64,000 nucleotides of DNA from Cyclaneusma minus. Taxonomy: Eukaryota > Ascomycota > Leotiomycetes > Marthamycetales > Marthamycetaceae. Position 1 is the stretch's first letter. Every line of letters begins with the position of its first letter. The notes beneath the pieces were generated by a model. It saw only the letters and a list, made by a program, of their open reading frames with translations, was not told the origin of the DNA and did not search any database. The translations under genes were made by a program, and so were the position numbers. Positions 1 through 9,121 of this stretch are shown here, in pieces. The stretch covers positions 372,001-436,000 of the forward strand of contig JAKZHN010000022.1 in assembly GCA_037179335.1 (NCBI GenBank), written 5' to 3'.

Positions 1-909
1 TCGCCTCAGGCGTCCTTTGCAAGGTAGAGGGCATCACGAATACCCAAGGTCAGGCCGGGACGGCAAGCCACCAGTAGATGCTCGCGAACCTCGCGAAATC
101 ACTGTGCCGGGCCTTGAACTCCCAGACCCTCAGCACATCCAGCGAGTTCAGTGGAAATCAGAGCTTGATGATATGATCGGTGCGTATTTCCTGCCATGCT
201 ATCCAGATCAGCGCTAATGATCGTCACAGAGGAATTTACAACCATGCGTGGACACATTTTTGAGGTCTTCTTCACCGCTGAGTCTGGCTGGGATGATGCT
301 CAGTTTGCTGCGACCTTTGGCATCCCACTCGAAGGATATCATGATCAGACTCCAACGCCGAGTGCACTCATGCCAAGTTTCCTTGGGGCTGCGATGGATC
401 TTTTGCGTTGCGTCCAAGAGGGTTTGCCAAAAGCAGACCGCTCTGGAAATACAATCAACGAAAATTACCCCCAGGACTGGGTCGAAGAGGTCATGTTAAA
501 CATGCACCAGCTGGAACTTGTCGGGATCCCCCACTTCGCTAGCCTTCTCCTGCGCTTAACCACCACTGGCAGAGCCGCGGATTCTCGATGGCGGATAGTG
601 TTCAACAACTTCTACCGGCTAGCCATCCGGATTTTGGGACATTTACACAAGCGCTTTCGCGAAAACTTCGACTTTACAATTCCCGAAGAACTTGAACCTA
701 AAGGCGCTCATATGCTAGGGGCGAGCACCGGGGCCTCCTTTGACGCGATGCATTCCGAGGACGTCTTCGTAGACATGAGAGCCTTGTCAATTCGAATCTA
801 CCGTGTGAGATGCGAGCTGGCGGGCGTTGAAGCCGGCTACTATGATGAACAGGAGTTTCGAGAGGCACTTCTAGCCGATCCAGATACGGCGATGCAATAC
901 GATAATTAA
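1..909 (+). CDS. Hypothetical protein, 5'-truncated by window edge
   Basis: The reading frame is open from base 2, so the gene begins outside the window. A clear 50-nt intron (180-229) has donor GTGCGT, branch GCTAATG and acceptor CACAG. It joins frame 2..179 to frame 230..909 and gives ...LDDMI-EEFTTMRGH.... About 285 residues are visible. The C-terminal part is a compact, mostly helical-looking sequence without signal peptide, membrane segment or a motif I recognise. The final residues are ...DPDTAMQYDN. I do not recognise the family. The splice signals and the uninterrupted frame make it a real gene; the function is open. Confidence 0.75.
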
Positions 910-1453
910 TTCCTTACAAGTGGAACTTCGGAATTATTATTGCAGCTTCAAAAAGAGCGCTCAATCTTCTGTAATTATGTGCTTTTAAATTTGTTTCAAA
1001 AATGGGTTTTAATAACCTGATACAGCGCTAAAGTTTTTCCGGTGGAGACGAAATGTTCTGACGAGTTCGCACAATGGGCATTGCATAAACTCAATAGCCA
1101 ATCTTATACCATGTTTATAAAATTCACACAAGATTTTATTTATTTAATACTTTGTTCGCATTAAAAAACTCAAAACACAAGTTCGCAAAATTCCAATTTC
1201 ACTTATCCTCATAGTGAATTCTAGCCATCTACGCACCACCAGCACCGCTCGTTTATCATATCGCCCCCCAAGACCTAGTAACCAACAGAATCAGGAGGAA
1301 GACGTCATATGCAGTCTCGTCTAATTTTATTCACCTTATTCGTCAAGGAACACGCCCCTTCAATTCTCCACAGTACTCCCAACATCCTCCACACCACTAT
1401 CCTCATTTCCCACCTCTCCAGCCCCACCAGACCTCATAGCCTGACCATCCACA
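910..1453. other. Intergenic, AT-rich stretch
   Basis: This is the 3' flank of two convergent genes. Bases 910-1200 are clearly AT-rich. No gene, RNA or repeat is supported. Confidence 0.5.
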
Positions 1454-2437
1454 CTAGGTACACTTCAACGCATTCAACCTCTCATTCACCTCCCTCTCCC
1501 AATTACTCAACCACCCCTGCACAACCCTCGGCGGAAACCCCATGGCCACAAGCTGTCCCTCGTCCAGCTCTTCCAAACGCTCCAAAATCGCCTTCCTGAT
1601 CCTTTCAGGAGATTCTTCTGCTCCAAGGGTGTGCTTGCAGTGAGTGGTTGACACGACCCTCAGCGGAAACTCCATGGCCACAAGCTGCCCCTGATCCAGT
1701 TTTTCCAAAAACTCCCAGATCGCCGTCCTCCTCATCGTTTCAGAATACTCTTCTTGCGCCTCAGCAGCCGTTTGGGTCTCTCTAACAGTTATTTCGGGAT
1801 TGACAGGTACGGCTGCTGCCTCTCCCTTTTCTTGCGCTTGTTGTGCTCCAGTAGCTTCAGTAGTGTCCTTGGAGTCATATGTTGATGGTGCGCCAGGGGT
1901 ATAGGGCCGATGTATAAGGGCGGTTTTCGTTGGGTGAGTATAGGGAAAAGGGGCGTACTTGGGGGGAGCGGAAAGAGAATACATGTACTCGGGAGTGCTG
2001 GGATCGCGTGTAGCGCCTGTGGAGCTTAGGGTGTGCTGGCTGGGAGGTGAAGGGGGGCGGGCGGGTAGAAAAGCGGTTCGGGAAGCGGTTGCGCCGGTTG
2101 AATTGGCGAGAGGTTGATGTCTCTTGCGGATACTTGCGGCTGGTGGGGAAGCAGGACATCTCTCGCGGATAGTTTCGGCTGGTGGGAAAGCAATTGCGTC
2201 GGTGGTAGATGATGTGGATGAGGAGGGTAGGAAATTAATTGCATCGGTTAAGATGTCGAGAGCTGCATGTCCGTCGCGGATAGGTGAGGAAGAGGCGGGT
2301 AAGAAAGTAATTGCGTCGGTTGATTCATCGAGAGATGAATGTCGGTTACGGATTTGTGATTTCGGCGGTGATGAGTAAATAGAAGCGGCTCTGCGTCTCG
2401 CTGCCTTCAGGGATGGGGTTCTCGGTCGTGAAGACAT
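1454..2437 (-). CDS. Low-complexity hypothetical protein with two internal duplications
   Basis: This is a single-exon frame of 327 residues if started at the ATG at 2437 (MSSRPRTPSLKAARRR). The frame is open further up to 2602, but that extension reads like untranslated leader. The N-terminal half is Ser/Pro/Ala-rich and basic, and holds degenerate repeats around the core TDAI(T/N)FLP. Two copies are clear, near residues 25-75. The C-terminal third holds two copies of a charged helix ending in (D/E)GQLVAM(E/G)FPxRVV, followed by a tail WLSNWEREVNERLN. The repeated helix looks like a small folded unit after a disordered region. I do not recognise the family. Confidence is moderate because long open frames in GC-rich low-complexity DNA can be accidental, but the duplicated helix argues for coding. 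Confidence 0.5.
   Translation of the reverse strand: MSSRPRTPSLKAARRRAASIYSSPPKSQIRNRHSSLDESTDAITFLPASSSPIRDGHAALDILTDAINFLPSSSTSSTTDAIAFPPAETIRERCPASPPAASIRKRHQPLANSTGATASRTAFLPARPPSPPSQHTLSSTGATRDPSTPEYMYSLSAPPKYAPFPYTHPTKTALIHRPYTPGAPSTYDSKDTTEATGAQQAQEKGEAAAVPVNPEITVRETQTAAEAQEEYSETMRRTAIWEFLEKLDQGQLVAMEFPLRVVSTTHCKHTLGAEESPERIRKAILERLEELDEGQLVAMGFPPRVVQGWLSNWEREVNERLNALKCT
1529..1757 (-). repeat. Diverged tandem duplication inside the coding region
   Basis: About 95 bp at 1529-1622 recurs at 1660-1757, offset about 131 bp. Both contain the core CCATGGCCACAAGCTG. The copies encode the paired (D/E)GQLVAM helix of the gene at 1454-2437 and differ mostly by substitutions, in the same frame. 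Confidence 0.7.
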
Positions 2438-3574
2438 TTTGATTGGAGCAATGACTTGAAAATTGTGGCAGTTTGAATGCATCTTTTTGGGCTGCGAGAA
2501 AACTGCATCTTGCCTTAGCAAAATACGACTAGTGGGTAGCAATCCAATGCTAGGGTAATACCGTATTCTGATCCACAGATACCGGTGGCTTCCTCCAAGC
2601 AAGCGGCCAGCAGGAGGACTGGATGGGAGGCCAAAACGGCTAGGGCGCTACGCTTCGCCAGACTGGAAGAGCATGAGGCTCTAGGAATGGCAGAAGATGA
2701 TAGGCTCGGTTGTAAGTACTAGTGGGTATGAATGATGATCCGTATGATACTTCGCCGTCTCCAGATTGAAGATGTTCTTTGTCGCTACTATTCACAGCCG
2801 GGCACCGAAACCGGCATGCCTGAAGCTTTGTCGATTCAGGCAGGTGGGAGTCCACTTGCTCGCCCCTTCTTTTTCCAGTCGATTCTGCCAGCCTGCTTCG
2901 AATGTTTCCTGTACCACGTGGAAAACAACGGGCATCTCCGTCGTAGAAGCATGAGAAGCGAAGCAAGCATGAAAAGGAGCCAGAGCCCGAGTCTAAGTGC
3001 GCACCAGCTCCCGATTCCCAGCTCGTCTGTAAAAAGAACATATATGTCAAAAAGGAACAAAGACAAAACTGTAGACTGCATAAATGGAACCTACGAGCAA
3101 CAAAAAAGGCCAAGTTGGGGACATCAGTTCTTACCACCAGGCCTGTTAACTGCCGGTTTCGGATCTTTAACGCAATACGGTACAATCTAGGATAACACCA
3201 TACGTACCCATGAGCCATCACACCAACTTGACGAGAATGGCTGCTGGGAATTGGAATATGTACCGAGATGCAGCCTCCAAGATAATTCTTACAAGTGGAT
3301 GGTGGCTAGTGAATGCGGTTACAGTATTTGTTTACATGCCTGTTGTTTTGCAAGTGAGTGAGTTCTGGTCATACACAAGCCATATGTCAGGAGTGAGCAG
3401 CGAAATTTGCAGAAATAAATGCTGGTCTAGCTAAATCTATTTGCGCGGAGAACGAACACTTGCTTTTGAAATCCAACAAGAAGCCTCCTTCTCATGACCT
3501 CGTACTTTTTGTTCGGCATATGCCATGCTCCCCGACCTGCCCCATAGCGGAACTTTAGTGAGCCGCCTAGCTCA
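2438..3574. other. Intergenic, no supported gene
   Basis: Long open frames occur on both strands around 2640-3221, but they overlap each other, lack recognisable domains and have no convincing splice context. I see no RNA gene or repeat here. Confidence 0.4.
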
Positions 3575-5125
3575 CTACCTCAGCGGTCGCTCCAAGGAAG
3601 CCTTGGGTGTTGGAGGAGGAAAGAACCTTTCCTTCCCAGCCAAAAAACTAGGACTAAAAAACGACCTAGCGAGTTCAGTCTTCTCTTGATCCAACTTGAT
3701 CTTCTTCGATCTCGGTGACAAAGCTCCCGGTTCAGTGGTCCCCTGACGCTTCTTGTTCTTCCACTGAAGCTCTTCTTCCCGGTCCATAGCTTCCAAACAT
3801 TTCTTACAATCCCCTTCTTTTATCAACCCGCCCCTTGGGCAGCTGGTGCGCTCGTATGTGCCAATGAAATGGTCACCGTCATCGGGACGCACCCACTTCT
3901 CCTCCACCGGCTCTCTCTCCTCGTCGAAGCCATAATAATCTCTCTCCTGTTCAAACTCATCCACACCGGGCGTGTTCAGGGGGAAGCCGATGTCAGGGGT
4001 GATGGGGTTCAAGCCGTCCAGAAATCCGCCCTTTCTAACATCATCATCATCCTCATTCCCCCATTCCTCATAATCATCCTCATCTCCCCCTTCCTCCTCC
4101 TCCTCATCATCCTCATCATCATCATCATCGAACGGGCCCAAGCAGTTAGGAAAGCGCGACGACCTGATAGGCCGGCTGGTTGGGATGTCACGGACGTGGG
4201 ACGGTGTGGGCGTGTCAGGCGTGCTGGGGCGTAGAGGAGCTCGCGGTTTGCGGGGAGCTTGGGGCGTTGTGGGTGTCTTGGGACCGCGGGGGGTTTTGGG
4301 AGTTGTGGGGGTGGAGGGTTCCTTGAGGGGACGGCCGCGGCCTTTGGGGGGAGTCGCGGGTTCTGAGTCTGACGATGGTGGCCCGTAACAAACAATCATA
4401 TTTGAGTCATCTGAGTCGGGGGTTGTTGGAGTGTCAGGTGTCTTGCGAGGACGGCCAGGGCCTGGGCCGCGGAGAGAACCGATAGGACCTCCGGGAAATC
4501 TCCCACGGCCGTGGCCTCGGGTGGGAGTTGTAGGGACTGGTGGTGACCCGTAACAGACAATAGTACGAGTATTTGGGTCATCTAAGTCGGGGCTTATTGG
4601 AGTAGCAGGTTCCTTGCGAGGACGGCCGCGGCCTCGGGTGGGAGTTGTAGGGACTGGTGGTGACCCGTAACAGACAATAGTACGAGTATTTGGGTCATCT
4701 AAGTCGGGGCTTATTGGAGTAGCAGGTTCCTTGCGAGGACGGCCGCGGCCTCGGGTGGGAGTCACTGGGCCTCGCGGTGACGGAGTGGGACTCCTGAGAT
4801 CCCTTCTACGACTTCTTGGAGTTTGGGGAGTCGTTGGGGTGGAAGATGTCTTGCGGGGTCGGCCGCGACCTCTCTTCTGTACACCGGCGAAAGGGCTTAC
4901 TGCAGGTCCCGCCCATGGTTTCTTGGTGGGGTGTTTTGAGACGGTGCTTTTGGGGGTTGCTCTTGTTCCCTTCGGCGCATCCTTCTTGATCTCAAGTTTC
5001 TTCGTATTTGGCGATGTAGCCTTGCCGCCTTTTCCAGACTTCGCAGCAAGTCCCCTCGTGACGCGTCGATCCCCTTTGATGATTTCTTCAATTTCTCGAA
5101 TCATGTTTGCTGCTAATGAATCCAA
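3575..5125 (-). CDS. AT-hook protein with five hooks and acidic tract
   Basis: A single exon of 516 residues. Five AT-hook cores (RGRPRK or near variants) lie at about residues 87-92, 127-132, 166-171, 224-228 (GRPRK) and 263-267 (RGRPLK). They are separated by TP/SP-rich linkers with the recurring motif IVCYG(S/P)PP. AT-hooks insert into the minor groove of AT-rich DNA, so a chromatin or transcription-related nuclear role is likely. Residues about 332-364 are nearly all Asp/Glu, followed by a C-terminal domain with a CPRGG...CKKCLEAMDREEELQWK segment and a basic nuclear-localisation-like PRSKKIKLD. Two neighbouring hook repeats are identical at DNA level (see 4511-4762). No enzymatic domain is visible and the exact role is unknown. 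The start at 5125 (MDSLAANMIREIEE) opens a plausible N-terminal helix. Confidence 0.8.
   Translation of the reverse strand: MDSLAANMIREIEEIIKGDRRVTRGLAAKSGKGGKATSPNTKKLEIKKDAPKGTRATPKSTVSKHPTKKPWAGPAVSPFAGVQKRGRGRPRKTSSTPTTPQTPRSRRRDLRSPTPSPRGPVTPTRGRGRPRKEPATPISPDLDDPNTRTIVCYGSPPVPTTPTRGRGRPRKEPATPISPDLDDPNTRTIVCYGSPPVPTTPTRGHGRGRFPGGPIGSLRGPGPGRPRKTPDTPTTPDSDDSNMIVCYGPPSSDSEPATPPKGRGRPLKEPSTPTTPKTPRGPKTPTTPQAPRKPRAPLRPSTPDTPTPSHVRDIPTSRPIRSSRFPNCLGPFDDDDDEDDEEEEEGGDEDDYEEWGNEDDDDVRKGGFLDGLNPITPDIGFPLNTPGVDEFEQERDYYGFDEEREPVEEKWVRPDDGDHFIGTYERTSCPRGGLIKEGDCKKCLEAMDREEELQWKNKKRQGTTEPGALSPRSKKIKLDQEKTELARSFFSPSFLAGKERFFPPPTPKASLERPLR
4511..4762 (-). repeat. 117-bp perfect tandem duplication in AT-hook gene
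   Basis: The segment starting at 4513 is repeated without change at 4630, a 117-bp period of exactly 39 codons. The duplicate stays in frame and adds one AT-hook plus its CYGSPP linker. The shared sequence runs on for about 15 bp into a third partial copy. More diverged copies follow towards 4250. Confidence 0.9.
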
Positions 5126-5546
5126 GTAGTAGATTTGGTACTTCGTTTAGAAAGCGATGAATGTTGTGTGGTGTAGAAGAGGATTGGGAAGACGAGGGTT
5201 GGAAAGATGGGAGTATTTCGCAATACGAAAGGAGAGGGGGATTGAGAAAGGGGCAAGTTTGATATAATAATGAAATAGCATTACCTTGTTTGCATCTTCT
5301 GCAAACGATGCACGTCATTCCTATCCTGCCTCTGCTTTCAGGTGGTGGTCTGGAACAAAGGAAAGCACCTGTTGGAAACAACATCGAAAGTTGAGAAACG
5401 CGTTCGGCTTTGACATGTTTGTGTAACCACCCAGCCCCCCTCGCCAAATCCGGAGCTCATGACGAACGAACCATGCATTTACACAGTAATTTATACATCT
5501 TGATACATTTGCCACGCGATGTGTGGTATAGCTTCGCAAAGCCGTA
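5126..5546. other. Short intergenic, upstream of AT-hook gene
   Basis: This lies between the start of the AT-hook gene and the end of the mL50 gene, both on the minus strand. A GTAATG donor-like site near 5284 could mark a 5' UTR intron of the AT-hook gene, but this is not proven. Confidence 0.35.
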
Positions 5547-6820
5547 CTAGGGTTTCGGTGGGCCCCGGAATTTATCTTTCTGATATCCCGCGACAGGTAG
5601 ACCGCGCTTCTCCAGCTCCTTCTCAATGACCTTCCATCGACCAAGTTGCCTCTCGCGATCGATCTGTGTAACTCTCCTGTCGAATACCTTGACGTTGGGC
5701 AGAGTCTTAATATCATGCATAGTCGTAAGAGTCTGGGCCAGCTTCTTGGGCTCCGGCTTGGTGCAGAGCTGTCCCAGAAGGGCTTTGGCGCTCCTGATAT
5801 TGTTGATTGCTTCGTCTGGCACTCGGATTCCTGTCAATTGCATTGCTCGCTTGAGAACCTAGATAGTGGTCAGCAACATGATACTTCAATAATGTATCAT
5901 TAGTGAGGACTCACAGCAAATCTGATATCGTGAGGCGCAATTGAAACATCCAGCCACTTGGGGTCCCAGGACGACACCTGCTGCTTGTAGTACTCGATTG
6001 CTTGTAGTTCTTGGTAACCTTCCGCAAGAGCGTCTTCCTCGGACGGCTCAGCAACCTCTTCTTCTACCTCCTCCACAGGCTCTGCCACGTCCGCTTCCGA
6101 CTGGGTAGGATCGCTGACAGCAGTCTCGTCCTCCTTCGTCAATAGCGCAAGCAGGTCATCCCGTGCGCTGTCATATGGAAACACCAATTCCGCACCCTTC
6201 CCGTCCTCTGAAGGTACAACTTGCACACCAGTTGTTAAATCCTCCTCATGGACCTCCGAGCTCATCTTCGCCAGATCCTTGCCCGCCTCCTTCATAACCA
6301 GCGCTTCGACCACAGCCCTATGCAACATAGCCTGTATCTCAAAATTGTCTGTCGCCCTCTGTGCTCTCATGAAACCCTGGTAGCCCCAGTCCACCACAAC
6401 ATCATTCTCTTCATCTCCCACCCACTCCAGCTCCTCCCAAGTCTCAGCTGGCTCGTAATTTGGATCCTTTTTCGCAGCTTCCATGGACGGAGCCATTGTG
6501 ATTTCGGGATCTTCCGGGTACTCGGCTTCTTCAGCTGCGGCAGCTTCTCGCTCAGCCTCCTTGAGTGCCTTTCCGGCTTGTCGTTCCTTTTGCCTCTGAC
6601 CGATGAAAGAGTCTTCGCCGTACACGTTGTCGGGGCCTGGAGGATTATTGCCCCATATTTTCCCTCTCAGCTTCTCGGTAAAGTCTCCTGCTTGGCTGGT
6701 CCGGGAGGTAGAGAATTGGCAGGAGGCGCAGAGGTAGGGTCGAGGGAGGCGTGGGATTGAGGAGGCTCGGGGAGTGCGCAAGAGGTCAATTGACCTGGCG
6801 GACTGCGCTATACGTCGCAT
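5547..6820 (-). CDS. MRPL13: Mitochondrial large-subunit ribosomal protein mL50
   Basis: Two exons, 5915-6820 and 5547-5858, with a 56-nt intron (GTGAGT...CTAATG...CTAG), give 405 residues. The N-terminus MRRIAQSARS...LCASCQFSTS is Arg/Ser-rich without acids, a typical mitochondrial presequence. After an Ala/Glu-rich linker the conserved core spans the splice junction: WDPKWLDVSIAPHDIRFA-VLKRAMQLTGIRVPDE. This matches the mL50 family (Pfam Ribosomal_L50; yeast Mrpl13), whose members sit in the mitochondrial 54S subunit. The C-terminus GYQKDKFRGPPKP is basic. The start at 6820 is chosen because it opens the presequence; the frame continues upstream to 6967 without need. Function is from family knowledge. 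The family call rests on motif memory, so alternative small mitoribosomal families are not fully excluded. Confidence 0.75.
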
Positions 6821-7203
6821 TTTTGCGGTTGTATGTGGGAGATATGGCGAGAGGGATGCGGGGGAGAATTCGAGGGCGGATGATGTCTCCCCTGCTGGTA
6901 GAAACAGAGTGCTTCGAGATGTTCGCGATCTCAACTTTTTGGATCTGCAGGGGTGCCTGAGGCACATAAGGAGCTCGACCTACTTACATGTATGTCCAGC
7001 AATTCAGTCGCATTCAGACGATGAAAGTGCTGGACCTTACAACGTCCACCACTCGACATAATAATGATGCCGCGAAATTGAAATTGATCGCTACAACTCA
7101 CTCTTCACGGAATATCAAGTTGTGGCGAAACCCCATAGATCGCACCAGCCGGTCCTGAATCGATCCGATCTTCAATCGACGTACATGAGCCGGCGCATTC
7201 ACC
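6821..7203. promoter_or_regulatory. Divergent intergenic promoter region
   Basis: The 383 bp separate the start of the mL50 gene (minus) from the start of the Cys-rich membrane protein gene (plus), so both promoters must lie here. I see no clear TATA box. Confidence 0.4.
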
Positions 7204-7903
7204 ATGAAAGCTCTCACCAGTCTCCTACTTCTCCTTTCCCTCCTCCTATCCTCCGTAATCGCCAGCTGTAAGCTTCTCCTCTCGCCCCTACAAATCTCGT
7301 CCCACCAGCCACACATACTCAAAGCTAACACCCTTCCCAGCACCACCCTCCTTCTGCAAATGCACCTGCTTCACCAACAGCACCATCATCCCACTCAACC
7401 CCTCCAAAGAGCCCTCCCCACCCTCCGCCCCCTCCAAAGAAGAAACCTCGCCCACCCACAAAAACTCTCTCCTCACCTTCCCCAAATCCATCCGCTCCCT
7501 TCTCTCACACCGCACCCGCTCCCCCACCCCATCTGGCGCCGACCGCGACTGCACACTCTGCAACCGTGCCTTCTGCCTCTCCTATAATCTCCCTATCTGC
7601 CGCGGCGCCGAAGAAAAAGACATCTTCACAACGTGCTTTCAGCGCGATAGTCGCAAAGATCAGATCTTTGTGATTGTGTTTATTTGTGCGACTTTGGGAC
7701 TACTGGGTTGGGCGGGGGTTAGGGGCGTGATGGAGAGGAGAGGTGGGAAGGTGGGAGGGTTTAGTACAGGTGGTGTGGGCTTTGGGATGGGGAATAGGGG
7801 GCCGAGCGGGCCGAGCGGTAGTGGGCAGAGGTACAGCCATGTGAGGGGGGAGAGTGATGCGAATGCGCAAAATGAGGGGGTTGTGGATAGGGGTGGGAGG
7901 TAG
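7204..7903 (+). CDS. Single-pass membrane protein with Cys-rich lumenal domain
   Basis: Two exons, 7204-7267 and 7341-7903, with a 73-nt intron (GTAAGC...GCTAACA...CCCAG), give 208 residues. The first exon is almost exactly a signal peptide (MKALTSLLLLLSLLLSSVIAS). Next comes a Cys-rich domain with FCKCTCFTNSTIIPLN, a Pro/Ser linker, then DCTLCNRAFCL...PIC...TTCFQRDSRKDQ. One membrane segment follows (IFVIVFICATLGLLGWAGV), then a Gly/Arg-rich cytosolic tail of about 60 residues. The layout predicts a type I protein of the secretory pathway, with disulphide-bonded cysteines outside and a flexible tail inside. I recall related fungal proteins with the same CKCTCF and FTTCFQRDSRKD motifs but no established function. 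The intron resolves the apparent frame break between signal peptide and Cys domain. Confidence 0.75.
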
Positions 7904-8024
7904 GGATGGCGGAGAGTGATCATGGTCTCAGGGGCTAAATTCAAAGCCATTCTTCACTTTTCAACTGTTCAGCCATTCAAGGCCCATATGAAGCCCAAAA
8001 GCCATATTTTTTCCAACACAAAAA

Positions 8025-8164
8025 GCTCTCATAGCTCAGCTGGATTAAGTTTCGTTGTGGGGTTCAGAAAACATGAGAACGCTGGTCCCCTTCAAGGCTC
8101 TGAGTTCGATTCCTGATTCCTGTGGTGGCCTGGCCCATTGGTAGGCCAAAAATGGGATTCGAAC
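8025..8164 (+). other. tRNA-like relic with pol III box motifs
   Basis: TAGCTCAGCTGG (8032-8043) fits an A box and GTTCGATTC (8104-8112) fits a B box, about 60 nt apart. The sequence starts GCTCTCA like an acceptor stem. D, anticodon and T stems do not pair properly, so this is not a functional tRNA. About 43 nt further lies GGATTCGAAC (8155-8164), a B box on the opposite strand. A decayed tRNA or tRNA-derived SINE is the simplest reading. Confidence 0.35.
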
Positions 8165-8497
8165 TTGGTTCACTTAGAAGATCCGGCGCTGTCCAGGTTG
8201 CCTACGGGTACATTCTCTAACGATGACAGGCACCCCGTCATCCGCGCGCTACTGAGTTGTGGGATTGGTCTAGTGGGCAGACACGATTTTTCGAACTTCT
8301 ATTTCTTTCAAGCTCTCAATAGTATAGTATAGAACGATTCGAATAAGCCCATCAGCCATTCGAATCAGAATGAACCGGAGTGGTGAAGGTTGGTAGTGCC
8401 TGTCAGGGATCCCCGTCTTTCGGAAGACGGCGCATATGCTGTACTCAGCTCAGCCTTGCGTCTGCCGAAGCCGGCCGTCACCCAGATGGCCTGCTCC

Positions 8498-8503
8498 TTA
8501 TCA
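8498..8503 (-). promoter_or_regulatory. GATA-factor site upstream of uricase
   Basis: TTATCA reads TGATAA on the minus strand, a match to HGATAR for AreA/NIT2-type nitrogen regulators. A further match, TGATAG, is at 8629-8634. Single GATA matches are common by chance; the gene downstream is a known class of nitrogen-regulated target. Confidence 0.4.
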
Positions 8504-8677
8504 TCACGAAGCCCGTTCTGCTCTCATCCATTTCCTTTCATCCACAGTAGTATCAGAGCTTTTAGCCATTCCTGCTCCTCAATGCCTGTAAATTTGCAGC
8601 ACCTTGGTTCGCTTCAGTAACCGGCGATTGATAGATGTCTTGGTCGCCGCTTCACTTCAGCATTCACACTTTAGACG

Positions 8678-8691
8678 TCGGCCACCTCCGA
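8678..8691 (+). promoter_or_regulatory. UaY-type purine activator site (TCGG-N6-CCGA)
   Basis: TCGGCCACCTCCGA is a perfect match to the TCGG-N6-CCGA consensus reported for the Aspergillus nidulans zinc-cluster activator UaY, which induces purine catabolic genes including uricase. It lies 431 bp upstream of the uricase ATG, between GATA sites. The match is seen directly; binding is inferred. Confidence 0.6.
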
Positions 8692-8906
8692 GACGGCTTG
8701 CTACCCCTAGCGTGCCTCCCCCAGACCCATCCTCCCCGCCTGCCCCAAGACAGCCAATGAATCGCCGTTCTGCACCTTGCGGTCCTTGCCGGGACCTATT
8801 TGAGCTTCATCAGAAGCTCTGATTCGGTCTTTCTGCAAACCTCTCTGTCGATTTCCGCTGAAGGCACTGCAGCAACTTCGCCGTCCTCCGCCTGAACCTC
8901 GTGAGC

Positions 8907-8933
8907 TGATAAGAAGTCACGCGAATATATAAA
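8907..8933 (+). promoter_or_regulatory. Proximal GATA site and TATA box of uricase
   Basis: TGATAA at 8907-8912 is followed by TATATAAA at 8926-8933, about 190 bp before the uricase start codon. This spacing suits a core promoter with a transcript start near 8960. Confidence 0.5.
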
Positions 8934-9121
8934 CTGGACTGCTGCTCCCGAGTCAAGACTTGCTTGGACTTTGTACTTTCATCTCAAGAATCATTCGCGG
9001 GGACTCGTGGGAAGCTCGGCCTGGACTCGGTACTCTCGAAAGAACATCCTCTCTTTGAAACCCCTTGGCTCTCTCTCTAGACCGGAATTTTAGTTACCCC
9101 CAATACTCGAAACCCGACATC

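Noticed and set aside
2640..3221. 193-codon open frame on the minus strand, with 152 codons open on the plus strand
   Set aside because: The frames overlap on opposite strands, lack domains and splice signals, and have erratic composition.
8025..8112. Functional tRNA gene
   Set aside because: A and B boxes are present, but D, anticodon, T and acceptor stems do not pair.
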